DNA from: Kitagawia praeruptora
Taxonomy: Eukaryota; Streptophyta; Magnoliopsida; Apiales; Apiaceae
Direction of reading: 5' to 3'
Length of the DNA stretch: 64,000 nt
NCBI GenBank assembly: GCA_037693485.1
Contig: CM075345.1
Coordinates: 8,153,501 to 8,217,500 of the forward strand
The stretch's first letter is position 1, and each line of letters begins with the position of its first letter. Under the pieces are notes generated by a model, which saw only the letters and a program-made list of their open reading frames with translations, was not told the DNA's origin and did no database searches. Below are positions 10,739 through 21,203 of the stretch, piece after piece. A program made the position numbers and the translations under genes.

Positions 10739-10944
10739 TCATTTCTGCTCCTCTTGATTTGCATCCTGAGTTCTCTTCCTTTTAGAACCAACACTAGCTT
10801 CATAGAGATTTTGATAGGATGATTTTGCTTTGTCTATATCTTTCTCGGACATCATATTCATTGCAGAACGAAACAAATTGGCACATTCAGCTTTCTGCCT
10901 CTCCAACAGAGATATCATATTATCTCTGTTTTTTATTTCAACCA
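10739..10944 (-). pseudogene. Unrecognised C-terminal exon
   Basis: On the minus strand a consensus acceptor (AAAAAACAG) precedes about 65 open codons ending at 10739. The peptide is helical and basic at the end (SLLERQKAECANLF, EKDIDKAKSSYQNLYEA, GSKRKR). It looks like the last exon of a coiled-coil or helical nuclear protein. No upstream exons could be found before 11500, so it is probably an isolated gene fragment. I do not recognise the family. Confidence 0.4.
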
Positions 10945-10994
10945 CCAAAAATTCACATACAAACAACACACACATATAATCAAGAATATTTCTC

Positions 10995-11270
10995 AAAACC
11001 CAGATCCCCAGACTTCAAGATTTCTACTAATTACAATCTCAATATCTTCATACCAATAAAAATTAAATAAATACCCAACTTTCAATAACCAAGAACTCAT
11101 ACATACAAACAAAACACACACAAATACATATAAATTTTAAAAAAAACACAAAATCCCAGATCCCCAAACTCCAAGATTTCAGCTAATCATAACATCAAAA
11201 TCTTCAAACCAAACAAGAAATTATAAAAAAATCCCAACTTACAGAAATCAAGAACTCACAAATCTGAAGA
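10995..11270. repeat. Diverged tandem duplication, period about 156 bp
   Basis: The segment from CAGATCCCCAGACTTCAAG (11001) is repeated in diverged form from 11157 (CAGATCCCCAAACTCCAAG). Each copy ends with a motif close to ATCAAGAACTCA. It has no coding content. Confidence 0.65.
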
Positions 11271-11275
11271 ATAAA

Positions 11276-11760
11276 GATACGATTTTAGAAGTAATTCACG
11301 AAATGAAGTAGGTTAATGCCTTACAACAAGTAATTATGACATAATAACAAACAATATTTCAGCCCAAAATGAAGAATCACAGAAATAATGAAAAAAACTC
11401 AAGTAAATTAAAGATGAGTAACAAGTAAAAAAAATGAAAACTTGAAAATGAAAAAGAAAGTACCTCCATGAGACTCCAATAAAACAATGAGACAAAATTC
11501 AACATTAGTATCGGAGAAGGATGTGGTTAGGTTTAGTTATGTTGCTTGTTTGTTATTAATACTCATGGCCTTTTGTTATACTATATATCATTACTCATAG
11601 TATTATATCTTTAATGTGCACTAAATTTACAATATATGTTGGGGCTATTTTTTGTAATGCTAGTATGTTTCATGTGGTTAGGAATTTGAATGGGCCTTTT
11701 CAAACGAACATATGTAATGACTGATTGTATTTATATTCCCGTTTCTCAAACTATGTATCG
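11276..11760. other. Non-coding stretch inside the HVA22-like remnant
   Basis: AT-rich with no recognisable gene or transposon end. Confidence 0.4.
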
Positions 11761-12828
11761 ATTGCAGCATATGGATCTTTCAGTGTTGCAGAAACCTTTG
11801 CGGACAAGCTTATCTCCTGGTACATTTTTACCTAGCGGGTTTTTGTCTATTTAAATTTCAGTTAGTAAAACTATCATTGTAGTATACTGTTTTGCATTGG
11901 ACGTTTGTTGTGAAACTTTTGGAAGTTGATCTATATGACTATAGATGATTTATATATGGAAAACTGCTTTATTGTAGAGTGAAGGTGAATTACATGGTTT
12001 TGTACCATTTCAGCATCTTGGACCCTTGTTTTTTAGCTTGCCTAAGATAAATTTTTTGTTTACCGTCATTCCGTCAATACTGTAGAAGTAATAAATATTC
12101 ATAATATTATGATAAGTTGTTCTTATAATGATTAAAATATAATTAAAAGTCAACATTTTAAGTTTATTATGATAATTAGTTTATTTTAAAGTTTGATTAG
12201 ACTTTCTCCAAAATCAGTGGACATGCTAATTTTTTATTCATCATGATTCATATTTTCGATTGGAAGAGCAAAGTGTACACATAAGTTTTGTTACTGCATG
12301 TGTGAAAAACTGCGGTGTCCTTATGTGTGTCTGGGTTTTCAGGGAAAATTTTGTAGTGCAGGCGAGGCAGAGTTGCAGTTTGCCAAAGCTATTGGAACAA
12401 AAATCATAGTATCAGGTAATATTTGTAAGCTACATTTTTCATTTAATTATCTTTAACTTAGGCTTAATTTTGTACGTATCTCCTCTATTTCTAGACATTA
12501 AAGAAACAATATACTCTGTTTTGCTTTTATTTTTTCCCTTTTAACCTTTTACTACTGCACTACTGGAACTCGGTATTGTATTTTAAATTTTGACATTTTC
12601 ACCCCATGAATCAGCCAACCATATTGTTAGGGATATAATTCATCCAAACCAAGGTCCCGCAAATGGTATGATTGAAGCTCCACCAAGAGATGAAGAATCT
12701 TCTGATTCAGACCATGAAGAATGATGCAGCGAAGAATTCTTTGTCCACTTCATCTCAAATACTCAAATCCTTGGTAGCTTTTTGAGGTTGATGCATGTTG
12801 GCTGAACATGAAGCATAATGTGGATCGC

Positions 12829-13627
12829 TTAGCTTTTGGCAGTTGTAGTCCACTTCGCGATTTCAGTAATAATATCATCTGCAAGACACAACAGAATTGT
12901 TGAATGTGTCTTTTCTTCCAGAATGACCATCTCAGCGCTTGTAGAAGCAGTCGTTTTTGTGTTCAACGGCGCCCAGAGCCCATGTTGTTTTAACAGGGCA
13001 CGAATCTTGATTTGCCATAGACTGAAACTATTTCTCCCAGTAAATTTTTCGACCTTAACGTTAATACCACCAGACATCTTTCTCCCAGAACCGTATATGT
13101 GAGTACCCGTGAATAGTGCCTGTGAATAGTGACCGTGAACAGTACCATATGAATAGTACCTTCTTCTCTGGTGATGACCAGTGTCATCTTCTCCGGTGAT
13201 GAATAGTAACTCCGCCTGAACAGTGTCGTCTTCTCCGGCGATGAACAGTAACTCCGGCGAAAAATTCCGGTGAGCTTGAAAAAAAAAAATCCGGCGAAAA
13301 TTTTGCAGCAGCTTCAACCAAAGCTCTGATACCAGTTTGTTATAACGGAATCAAGAAAGATGATAAACGTAAAGAGAAAATATATATGCAGAAGAAAAAC
13401 TAGTTTTATTGATCTTGAGAATGATTACAAATTTCAGATCAGATTTTCAAATGACTCAGATGATTTCAAATGCTTACATGCATTTCTTATTTATAGACAC
13501 AATCTATGGAGTTATGTGTAGTAGGTGATGGTAGGTGTTAGGCCACCAACCAAGTTAGACAAGCCATTTTTGACTAACATTAATGGTTGATAGCCTACGA
13601 AACTAATTCAAGGCATTCTCACTAACA
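12829..13627 (-). mobile_element. Truncated copia element: 5' LTR, primer site and gag start
   Basis: Reading on the minus strand there is an LTR (13338-13627, TGTTAGTG...TATAACA), then TGGTATCAGAGC (initiator tRNA-Met site, 13323-13334), then an ORF. In that ORF the stretch from about 13078 (MSGGINVKVEKFTG) is a typical copia gag start, followed by FSLWQIKIRALL and a region like the UBN2/gag domain. The ORF ends at 12829 where homology stops. Everything from mid-gag to the 3' LTR is missing. It abuts the 3' side of the HVA22-like remnant. Confidence 0.8.
13338..13627 (-). repeat. Copia LTR (290 bp)
   Basis: The minus strand runs from TGTTAGTGAG to GTTATAACA, with TG...CA ends and terminal TGTTA/TAACA inverted bases. 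It lies 3 nt from the primer-binding site. No second LTR is present in the window. Confidence 0.75.
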
Positions 13628-14479
13628 CCACCCCTAAGTGATACCAAGTTTCCTTCCCGTAGAATAGAGTATAAGGATGTACATAGACTTTGATTCTACT
13701 TAAAAATGAATAGAAAATAAATTTCTGCAAAGATAGAAACTAAAACCAATTGAATGATTTACTTGGCAAAAAAAATTGTAATGGGAGGAAATGGAAAACC
13801 GTGATTGAGACAAAAATACGAAAATGGATGTAGTGACAATAGTAAAAAAAAAAAAACAGAGTGCAAAATTTATAAATGAGATTTGTGAAAATTAGTGAGT
13901 GAGATGGAGATTAGTAAGTGTTAGAGTACTCTTTAAAGTGGTGGGTTCAAAATCTTATTTAGATTGCGAAAAATCCAAATTTGAAATGGGATTAAACTTG
14001 GTACGATCAGAAATCTGAAATCTTCTCCTGACAAAAAAAAAGGAATTACTAATAAATTCCAAATATTGTTATAAACTACATTTTCCTTTGAAATTACTTA
14101 AAACCCACAGCATGATGATGCATGATGGAATATTGGAATTTAAATAGTAAAATTATGAATATTTAAGTAATATAAATTTTAAAATGGAACTTAAATAGTA
14201 AAATTTGGAGCTTATTTAACAATTCCGGAAAAAAAATCTGAGTTTGAACAAATCCAGGTATATAAAAAATACAGATAAAATCCGGGCTTTTTAACATGAC
14301 TGAAAGAAATTAGGCACGATTTTTTCATTAAAAAAATTGTGATCGTTAAATTCCAAAAATATTATTATTCAACTTGAAAGGAGGCCAGTTAAAAGCCCGA
14401 TCTGAGTAGCGGCCCACGAGTCTTCTATGTGTCAAGAAAGTCTAAAAAAGTCCTGGCCCGTTACAAAAAGAACCTGTGA
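13628..14479. other. Gene-free AT-rich stretch
   Basis: No supported gene or transposon boundary. Only simple A-rich runs are visible. Confidence 0.5.
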
Positions 14480-15180
14480 TTTTTTTTTTTTTTTGCCAGA
14501 AAGATAAAGGTTTTCATTAAATCAACAACAAATACACCATCGGGACAAACCCCCAACTGGCGCTACAACCAGGTTGAAAAACAGAGACAAGCTAAAACAC
14601 TTAGCTGGTTTGTTTCCTGACTGTTTGACAATACAAAACTGAAAAATTCTGTTAAATGAGAATGCAATCAAAGACAACCCAATAAATATAAATTGCACAC
14701 ACATCTCTGAATACAGTAATATCACAATTGACCTTAACACGTAAAAACTATTGGTAGTCCATTGTTCGGATGGAGCACCCCAGCTATCTACTTGCCGGTA
14801 TCCAGCTATAGACTTGCCGTAAGTGAAGACTCCCCAAGGTTGAACATTCTCCTGTTGTGAAAGGTGAGCTTTTGCAATAACCATTACTGCCACAGCTTCG
14901 ATGCGGGCTTTCCAGATCTCTCGAGACATCAAATTAAACATCCTCGGAGGACGGGCATAACAAAACCAAAACAATAATAACTGAAAACGATAACAATCGC
15001 ACATAAGGCGATACACACGCCAAGAGGCGAGACGAAAAACCCAACAAAGATGAGTTTTCAATGCACAAACTAGCTCAAGATCGGACCAGATCTGAGAAAA
15101 TTTGAAAGAATTTTCGGAGCTTTATTGAATGAAAAACTGAGGTAATTGAAAAGGAGAGGGAAAGGGGACGAAAAGGAAAG
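14480..15180 (-). mobile_element. Poly(A) retroposon, copy B (about 0.7 kb)
   Basis: A T run at 14480-14494 marks the poly(A) end. The body matches copy A (8054-8870) in the same order. A 179-codon frame (14522-15061) shares segments with the frame of copy A: an ARIEAV-like stretch, SIAG, and FFNLVV followed by VGGLSR. It lacks the 72-bp internal duplication of copy A. The 5' end runs into a very purine-rich tract. I suggest a short LINE-derived family; whether the shared frame is translated is unknown. Confidence 0.65.
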
Positions 15181-15315
15181 AAAGAAGAGCAGGGGGTGGC
15201 GGCGGGGGGCGGTGGCTGGGGGCGGCGGAGGCGACGGGGACGGGGGAGGGGGGAGGGGGGAGGGGGGAGGGGGGGAGGGGGGAGGGGGGGGAGGGGGTGG
15301 CAGGGGCGGCGGGGG
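15180..15315 (+). repeat. G-rich low-complexity tract with G-quadruplex potential
   Basis: The plus strand contains many G runs of 4-8 (GGGGGGA repeats at 15241-15296) with GGCGGGG-like flanks. It sits at the 5' end of retroposon copy B, and a shorter G/A tract lies at the same place in copy A. ORFs across it are artefacts of base composition. Confidence 0.8.
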
Positions 15316-15571
15316 TCGACCGGTCGACTCTCAAAATAGATATTTGGTTATGGAGGGTAAGTTCATGGACCTCTGCTAATATCCTGCGATGAGAAATATA
15401 TTGATGGAAAAGCTACTACTATATCAGGAAAAAGGAGGACATAATAACTTGCAGTGCTGCAAATTCGAAAAATATATGTCCAAATGTCTGCACAATACTC
15501 GGAAATTTAAGTAACAAAACGTTTTGTACAAAGTCGAATACAACAATTAAAGAAACATCAATATTTTAAAA

Positions 15572-18067
15572 TTAAAATGAACCAGCTTCTTCTAAATCTG
15601 AACTTGTATCCACACTCTGATCGGAAGATGAGGATTCACTTGGAATATCATCCTCCATATCTGGATTTTGAGCTTCGAACATGGCAAATTCATCTGGATC
15701 ACACATTTCCTTAATCTCTTCCTGTTTTATATTAAACAAATTAATTGTAGATACAAAACAATTTGTAAAGAAAGCATTCGGAGGTTGACTAAATTTTAAA
15801 ACATCACATAAATAAATATGTGATGAAGTTTAGATGGCGTACCAACATGGCCTTGTTTTCTCTACGAATCCTGATACACTCTTTGGAGTAATTGTTCAGG
15901 GCTTCTTTAAGTTCTGAAGTTTCACTGCTTAATTTATCAGCAACTGCTTGTAGCTTTTCACACTCCTGCTGCGTAATATATAAACGAATGTAAGCATGGA
16001 TCCTTTCATATATATTATTAACTGGTTTGATCGGTAAAAGTTATAAGTTTCTGAAAAGATTAGCAATACGTATAGTAAAATTTAAAAATGAGAAAGGTAT
16101 CAATATATCTCCAAGATTTTCAATTGCAAGATGATGCAGATATATTTGTTATAATGATCACAGACTAACCCAGCTTGGGTGCTAGTAAACGTATACAAAC
16201 CTTTTGGCGAATTCTACGCCTCCTAGCAGCTAAAGTATTGGCGCGTCTTTTCCTTATTTTTTCCAGTTCTTTTTCATCCTGCCAAAGGAAATAGTTGTAT
16301 AGGTTAAAGGTTTAAAACTTTGTACCAGAAAATTTGTTATACTAAATTAAAAGGAGTTATATTCAAGATGGGTTAACAAGTCATGAAAACGATGAAAACA
16401 ATGACGCTGTCACATACCTGTATTGAGACATCTGCAGTAGGTTCATCACCTTCTAAAACCGGAGGAGAGACACTAGTCACAGTATTTCTCACGACCATGG
16501 ACTCCGCTACGTCAGGTGATGCATTTGAGTTTATCACATTTAAGTTTAAAGTATCTCCACGCAATGCGTCTTGATTTGCATAAATCTTTTCATTGTTTAT
16601 TCCTGGGCCGATAATCCATATATCGAGTTAATTGAATCAATATTTAGCTTGAAACCAAAAAGGTCAAGAGCATTAATTAAAGTGACAGAATGATACTTCC
16701 TCAATGCAAAAGCTAAAATGGAATGGCTCAACAATAGAAATTGAAACGGTAACAACTGAATTGAAATTGTAACAATTGTACCCTCAAGATAACAATTGAA
16801 ATTTATGAGATTTATGTTTACCTTCAGCAACCACACAATTTGGCAAAGGCTTTTGACCAGCACCAGATTCTTGTTCTTTTTCAAACAAAGAAGAATGCAC
16901 CTGTAACAGAGAGAAAGCGCATGAAGTAAATAGGTAATTACACTCTGACTTTGATCCTTATACAATAAGCCTACTATCAATACTGAGATAATTCGTTCAA
17001 GAATAGAAGTGTTATAAGAAACTTACCAGACATACCTTAGGCTGATTTTTTTCTTCAAGTTTATCTGATGCTTGATTATGTCCACTGTAGAAGGCCAAAT
17101 AACAACAACAATGAGGAAACAAATTTCTCTGGACATTTCAACTAACTAAGTTCAGAAAGAACCATATATAAGCTACCTTGCTAGCTTGGTGTGGAATTCA
17201 GAGGCTTGAATCATCTTGTTAAATCCTTCTGACCTCTCATCCAAAGTTTCCCTGCTCACGTTGCTTTTTGCCTCCCTCCCACAAGAGATGGTTTCTACAC
17301 AATCCTGATAATTAAAAAAACACCAAGTTGTAGTAATGTTGTATGCAAAAGCTGAATAATTTGTAAAAAGTGTAGCCTTAGTTACAATTCAATTCAGATG
17401 TAAAATGACAGATAGAAAGCATGGAATTTAAGAATTACCCCAACTGGATTTCTGTGATGAAGAAAAATATGAGGATAACTGGATGCAACACTCTGGAAAG
17501 AATCAGACAAGTATAAGAACTTCTCCAAGTAAATTAGAAAACTGACAATAAAAATCAAAGTCTGTGGAGGTACCTGGTTTCCAGTTGCATGAGGAGCAGC
17601 AATTGAAGAAAAAAACGAGATAGGATTTGCCAGAGGGGCAGTACTTGGTGGGAAGAACGAATACTCATATAAGACAGGCACAGTTTCACGATTTGCCTGT
17701 ACACAAAAGGTATGTCACGAGTGAGTAGAATATCATTTCTTTTAAAACTGTAAGTAGAAACAAGACTGTACATATTGATGATATAACGAAACAAAATTTT
17801 AGCTAACATAAAAATTGACTTTCGGTGTATAAGTTGTACTGTACAGTTCAACTTGTATTCCTGATAATTATTTTATCTAGTATAATAAATGTGCTTCGAT
17901 ACAAAATTTCTTCCTTTTTTTTTGTGTGTCTTTTGAGCATTTATGATAGATAAACAAACAAGATGGCAAACCTCATTAGGAATATGTTGCCCTAAAGGCT
18001 TCCAAGATTCTGTGCCTTTATCAGTCATCAATGGGACAGAAGCCGAGTCATTCTCACCGGTTCCCAT
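15572..18067 (-). CDS. G-box-binding-factor-like bZIP transcription factor
   Basis: The coding exons, in gene order, are 18067-17972, 17696-17574, 17492-17439, 17304-17177, 17084-17036, 16900-16822, 16602-16418, 16278-16201, 15968-15843 and 15721-15572; these are ten coding segments, and the gene also has a 5'UTR exon. All junctions keep phase and have GT/AG borders, giving about 355 aa. The start is MGTGEND, as in GBF proteins. The N-terminal 90 residues are Pro-rich with aromatic residues, like the MFMR region of GBFs. The bZIP is at about 250-295: basic region KRRANTLAARRRRIRQK (N-x7-R present, but not the usual NRESARRSR), then Leu heptads with Leu, Leu, Leu, Tyr and Ile at the d positions. 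The C-terminus is acidic and Ser-rich. A nuclear dimeric DNA-binding role is expected; G-box preference is inference, given the unusual basic region. Confidence 0.88.
15965..15972 (-). promoter_or_regulatory. NAGNAG tandem splice acceptor between basic region and zipper
   Basis: On the minus strand the intron ends ACGCAGCAG|GAGTGT. Use of the first AG adds a Gln and gives the canonical N-x7-R-x9-L spacing. Use of the second removes it and leaves x8. The exon upstream ends RIRQK and the exon downstream starts (Q)ECEKL. Confidence 0.7.
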
Positions 18068-19049
18068 CGGCTTCTCTTTCACCTGCTTATTACACGTCCA
18101 GAGGCTGAAACAAAAAGCAATAATTTAACTGAGTTTGTTCGATACATGATATTCTTGCAACCCACTTCCACCCAAACAATTCAAATTTTTCTAATTTTCA
18201 AACTGAATGACCAGAACACTCACTCCCATGTTCCAAAAAATCATTAAAATGTATATGTTTCAATGTACTAAATGCTCCGTTAAAAGGGAAGAGGGGGGGA
18301 GAAAAACCTAGTACATGGTTTTATACCGCCACATAGCAATCCCACAGTTAGTTTAGGCAGTTATATTCACTGTACTGTACTGTACTTAACTAAAATATTG
18401 AGTTTGACCTGAATACATAACTGCAGAAAAGATTCAGACTTTGAGTCACCCTTAATACTTTAAAACTGCGATTCATAATTGCAGAAAAGATTCAGACTTT
18501 GAGTCACCCTTAAAACTTTATAACTGCGATAATTCAATTACAAAAATCTATGCCTAAAATTTCAAAACAAAATTAATCAAGTATAGAATTATATCTCCAA
18601 ACAAGTACAAACGAGACTTACCATGATATATAAAAGTTAAAAACTTTATTACCACCAAAAAATCGCAATTTGTATAACACAATCTCCTGAATTCGAAACA
18701 CAAATTCACGGATAGCCTGACAAACCCCCATTCCTCACTCTCGAGAAATAACAAAACATAATCCTTAACATATAACACTCAAATTCAAAAATTTCTACCC
18801 ATAATTCGAAACAAAGAGTTCAATAAATCACCAATACAACGATAAAGCAAGCACCAAGATAAAAACAAAAACTAACCCTGTTCATCTACAGCTCATATAA
18901 ACACATAAACATCAAATTTATATATCAAAATTAACAGATAACCATTACACATTATTGAACAAGAAAAGCATAACTAAACAACAGTTTAAAACAGTAATTA
19001 AATCAATAAAAATCACAAATTTAAAGATTTCACATATAAAAGATACTTA

Positions 19050-19130
19050 CAGCTTTCAATTTGAAGAACAGAAACAACCCACAATGCAATGTATCTATAT
19101 GTTTTTATATTGAATTTAGAGAGAGAGAAA
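19050..19130 (-). other. 5'UTR exon of the bZIP gene
   Basis: The minus strand shows a strong donor, AAAGCT|GTAAGTATC, at 19050/19049. The next acceptor is TTGTTTCAG at 18105. The exon between 18104 and the ATG at 18067 also contributes leader sequence. The transcription start is not defined; the GA-rich tract at about 19114-19230 lies just upstream. Confidence 0.6.
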
Positions 19131-19230
19131 GAGAGAGGGAGAGAGAGAGAGAGAGAGGGGAGAGAGAGAGATGTTTTTTACAGTTGGGGAGAGAGTATTT
19201 GTGTATATATTGAGAGAGAGAGAGAGAGAC
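19114..19230. repeat. GA/CT microsatellites at the bZIP promoter
   Basis: Several (GA)n runs (19115-19171 and 19210-19229) read as CT repeats on the gene strand. CT-rich leaders and promoters are common in plant genes, so a regulatory role is possible but not shown. Confidence 0.7.
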
Positions 19231-19249
19231 CCTAAATTTGATGGCGCGG

Positions 19250-19787
19250 GACTAGTAAGTTGTGTAGGAATATGATTTATTTTACCCCTCTTGTTTTCGA
19301 AATATTTACTTTAATAAGACAGAATATCTTAGAGATAGTGAATTAACGGCTTAGATTGATTTGTTTTGGTAGTCAACGGTTGAGATTTTTTGTTGAAATT
19401 TGGAATACAAAGAATTCGAAGTGACTCCTGTTTAGTCAGATTTATTACCTTGAATAAAATAATGTATTCATGAAATTAGAATTTTAATCAGAGTGGGGAA
19501 AGTGTTGTTTTTCATTGTTGTTTTATCTTGCGGTTTTATTTACGTGTGTGTAGTTGAAATTCGATCATTACTGACAAAAATATAATATCAAATTCTGTTT
19601 ATTTTGTAAATACTAATTTATTAAATTACAAGAATGTGAAACTAAATTTTGTGTAAGATCTTATCTTTTATCGTATCTTGTTCATTCCGAGATTTCCTGA
19701 GAACAAATATTCAAGATATATAAACCTACTTATTCAGAACAAATTTTGTATATTAATATTTACGGTATTTCATAATTTAATAAATAA
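19250..19787. other. Intergenic, nothing recognised
   Basis: AT-rich upstream DNA of the bZIP gene, without a clear element end. Confidence 0.4.
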
Positions 19788-20487
19788 CTAGCTTATAATC
19801 CATGCAACACACGGCTCCTTTTCAAATATCTATTATTATTATTAGCTTATAACCCGTGCAACGCACGGTTCCTTTTTTAGTATCTTTAATTATTTGAATT
19901 TTTTAAAATTTTATATGATATTAATTTACATATCAAATTGTTATTAAAAATTGATATAGTATGTATAAGATTTTACACGTTCGATTTTATATATGTACTC
20001 TATCTTGAATTCTTAAAATTTGATTTGGACGATTACAGTCCACGTGAAATTAATAAATTTTTTCTAATTAAATCTATGCAGAAACAAAGAAGATAAGAAA
20101 TTGACGATTTTTTACGCTGAAATTCTATTTGATTTATGAATTTTACTTATAATTCGTTTTGATTATCAAAACACCCTTGTAATTATTTGAAGATAGTTAT
20201 ACTAACAACCAAATACAAATTTAATAATAAGTGTAAAAAGGATTTTGTCCAAAACTTTGATATTAATCGGTAGTCTGGTCCTTCGTATGACAAAAATCTT
20301 AGAATAAATAGATGAAAACCTGTTAAATCTAGCGTAAAAAATATTTTATATTTTAATATGTTATAAACTAAAAAGTGTATTCATATTGTAATACAAAAAT
20401 GTTTATGCCAATGATTTAAATCATATATAATTAGGTTTTCTACATTGTATGACATTATAATGTAGGACTTCTACATTGAATAAGATT
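19788..20487 (-). mobile_element. AT-rich repeat with Helitron-like 3' termini (left part)
   Basis: Two terminus-like motifs lie in tandem. The one at 19788-19815 (CTAGCTTATAATCC, then a weak hairpin) and the one at 19843-19868 read on the minus strand as CCGTGC-GTT-GCACGG, then GTTATAAGCTAA. Helitrons end in a short GC hairpin followed by CTRR. The body is AT-rich and recurs at 27470-28440 and, inverted, at 34391-35143. It is interrupted by the copia element at 20488 and continues at 25827. Confidence 0.55.
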
Positions 20488-20776
20488 TGTTGAATATCTC
20501 ATTAATTCACCTTCCATGTCATCTAACCAACTCAGCACTGCACACAAGGATCCAGCTGGATAGTTAGTTAGCAGAAGTTTGTTACGAGCTTAATCATTTT
20601 CTGTATATAGTTAGTTAGCTTATCTTGCAGAGTAAGTTAGTATAAATAGACAGTTAGGTACAGAGATTAGATAACACTTTACATTTCATCTTCTTTCTGT
20701 AAAAGAGACTAAAGGTTCATCAATGGAGTTTGTACATTTTCTCCTCATCTTAGCTGATAAAACGTGAATTGTAACA
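20488..20776 (+). repeat. 5' LTR of the copia element
   Basis: It runs from TGTTGAATATC to GAATTGTAACA. It contains a TATA box (TATAAATA at 20641) that could drive the genomic transcript. Confidence 0.95.
20641..20648 (+). promoter_or_regulatory. TATA box in copia LTR
   Basis: TATAAATA lies in the 5' LTR and is repeated at 25691 in the 3' LTR. Its placement in the middle of the LTR suits a U3/R boundary just downstream. Confidence 0.6.
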
Positions 20777-20788
20777 TGGTATCAGAGC
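20777..20788 (+). promoter_or_regulatory. Primer-binding site, initiator tRNA-Met
   Basis: TGGTATCAGAGC directly follows the 5' LTR, as in most plant copia elements. Confidence 0.95.
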
Positions 20789-21203
20789 CGACGGTGTCGA
20801 TCGGCGTTGTTTCTCCAGCAAATTTTTCTGGTCATTATTCATCTTCAATCTTCGATTGTTTCCGCCATTAAAGCTTCGTTCGAGAGCTTCGTTCTGTTAA
20901 GATTAGTTCGTCGTTGATCTCGTCATTTAGTAAGATCTTTCTAATCTTTTGTTCTTTGATTTCTTGATCGATTTCTCATCGTTATCTTGATTCTTTTACT
21001 TTCAGAGAATTGTGAATTAGTATTCTTGATTGAAAATGTATTCTCTGATTGATTATCTCTGTTCTTTGTTGAATTTCTGGTGATAATCTTGTTGATTTGC
21101 AATCTTCGAGTTACAATCTCTTGATTTACACATTCTAAATCTCTCTAAATCTCTATAAAATCTCTCTGAATCGTTTTCTAAACTCTGAATTCTTCTAAGA
21201 ATT

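Larger units (their letters stand above)
9028..12724 (+). pseudogene. Decayed HVA22-like gene
   Basis: Four exon remnants in the right order match the plant HVA22-like family (DP1/Yop1/REEP relatives, membrane-shaping ER proteins). They are 9028-9086 (VGLRMLLYPF...), about 11764-11819 (AAYGSFSVAETFADKLISW), 12343-12415 (AELQFAKA) and 12615-12724 (ANHIVRDIIHP, acidic tail, stop at 12722). Splice consensus is kept at most edges. The exons for the conserved CCSVG...STFKAIE segment and for the FPLYYH...LRPFL segment are absent, and 2.7 kb of repeat-bearing DNA separates the first two pieces. I therefore call it a pseudogene. A functional transcript would need missing exons that I could not find on either strand. 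Confidence 0.75.

Noticed and set aside
15122..15379. Pro/Ser-rich and Gly/Arg-rich ORFs on both strands
   Set aside because: They are translations of a G-run low-complexity tract; composition alone explains them.
18554..18778. Minus-strand ORF in the first intron of the bZIP gene
   Set aside because: It lies between the leader exons, is hydrophobic by chance in AT-rich DNA, and has no family match that I recognise.
19788..19868. Rho-independent-type terminators
   Set aside because: The GC hairpins occur at repeat termini in a eukaryotic genome and fit Helitron-like ends.
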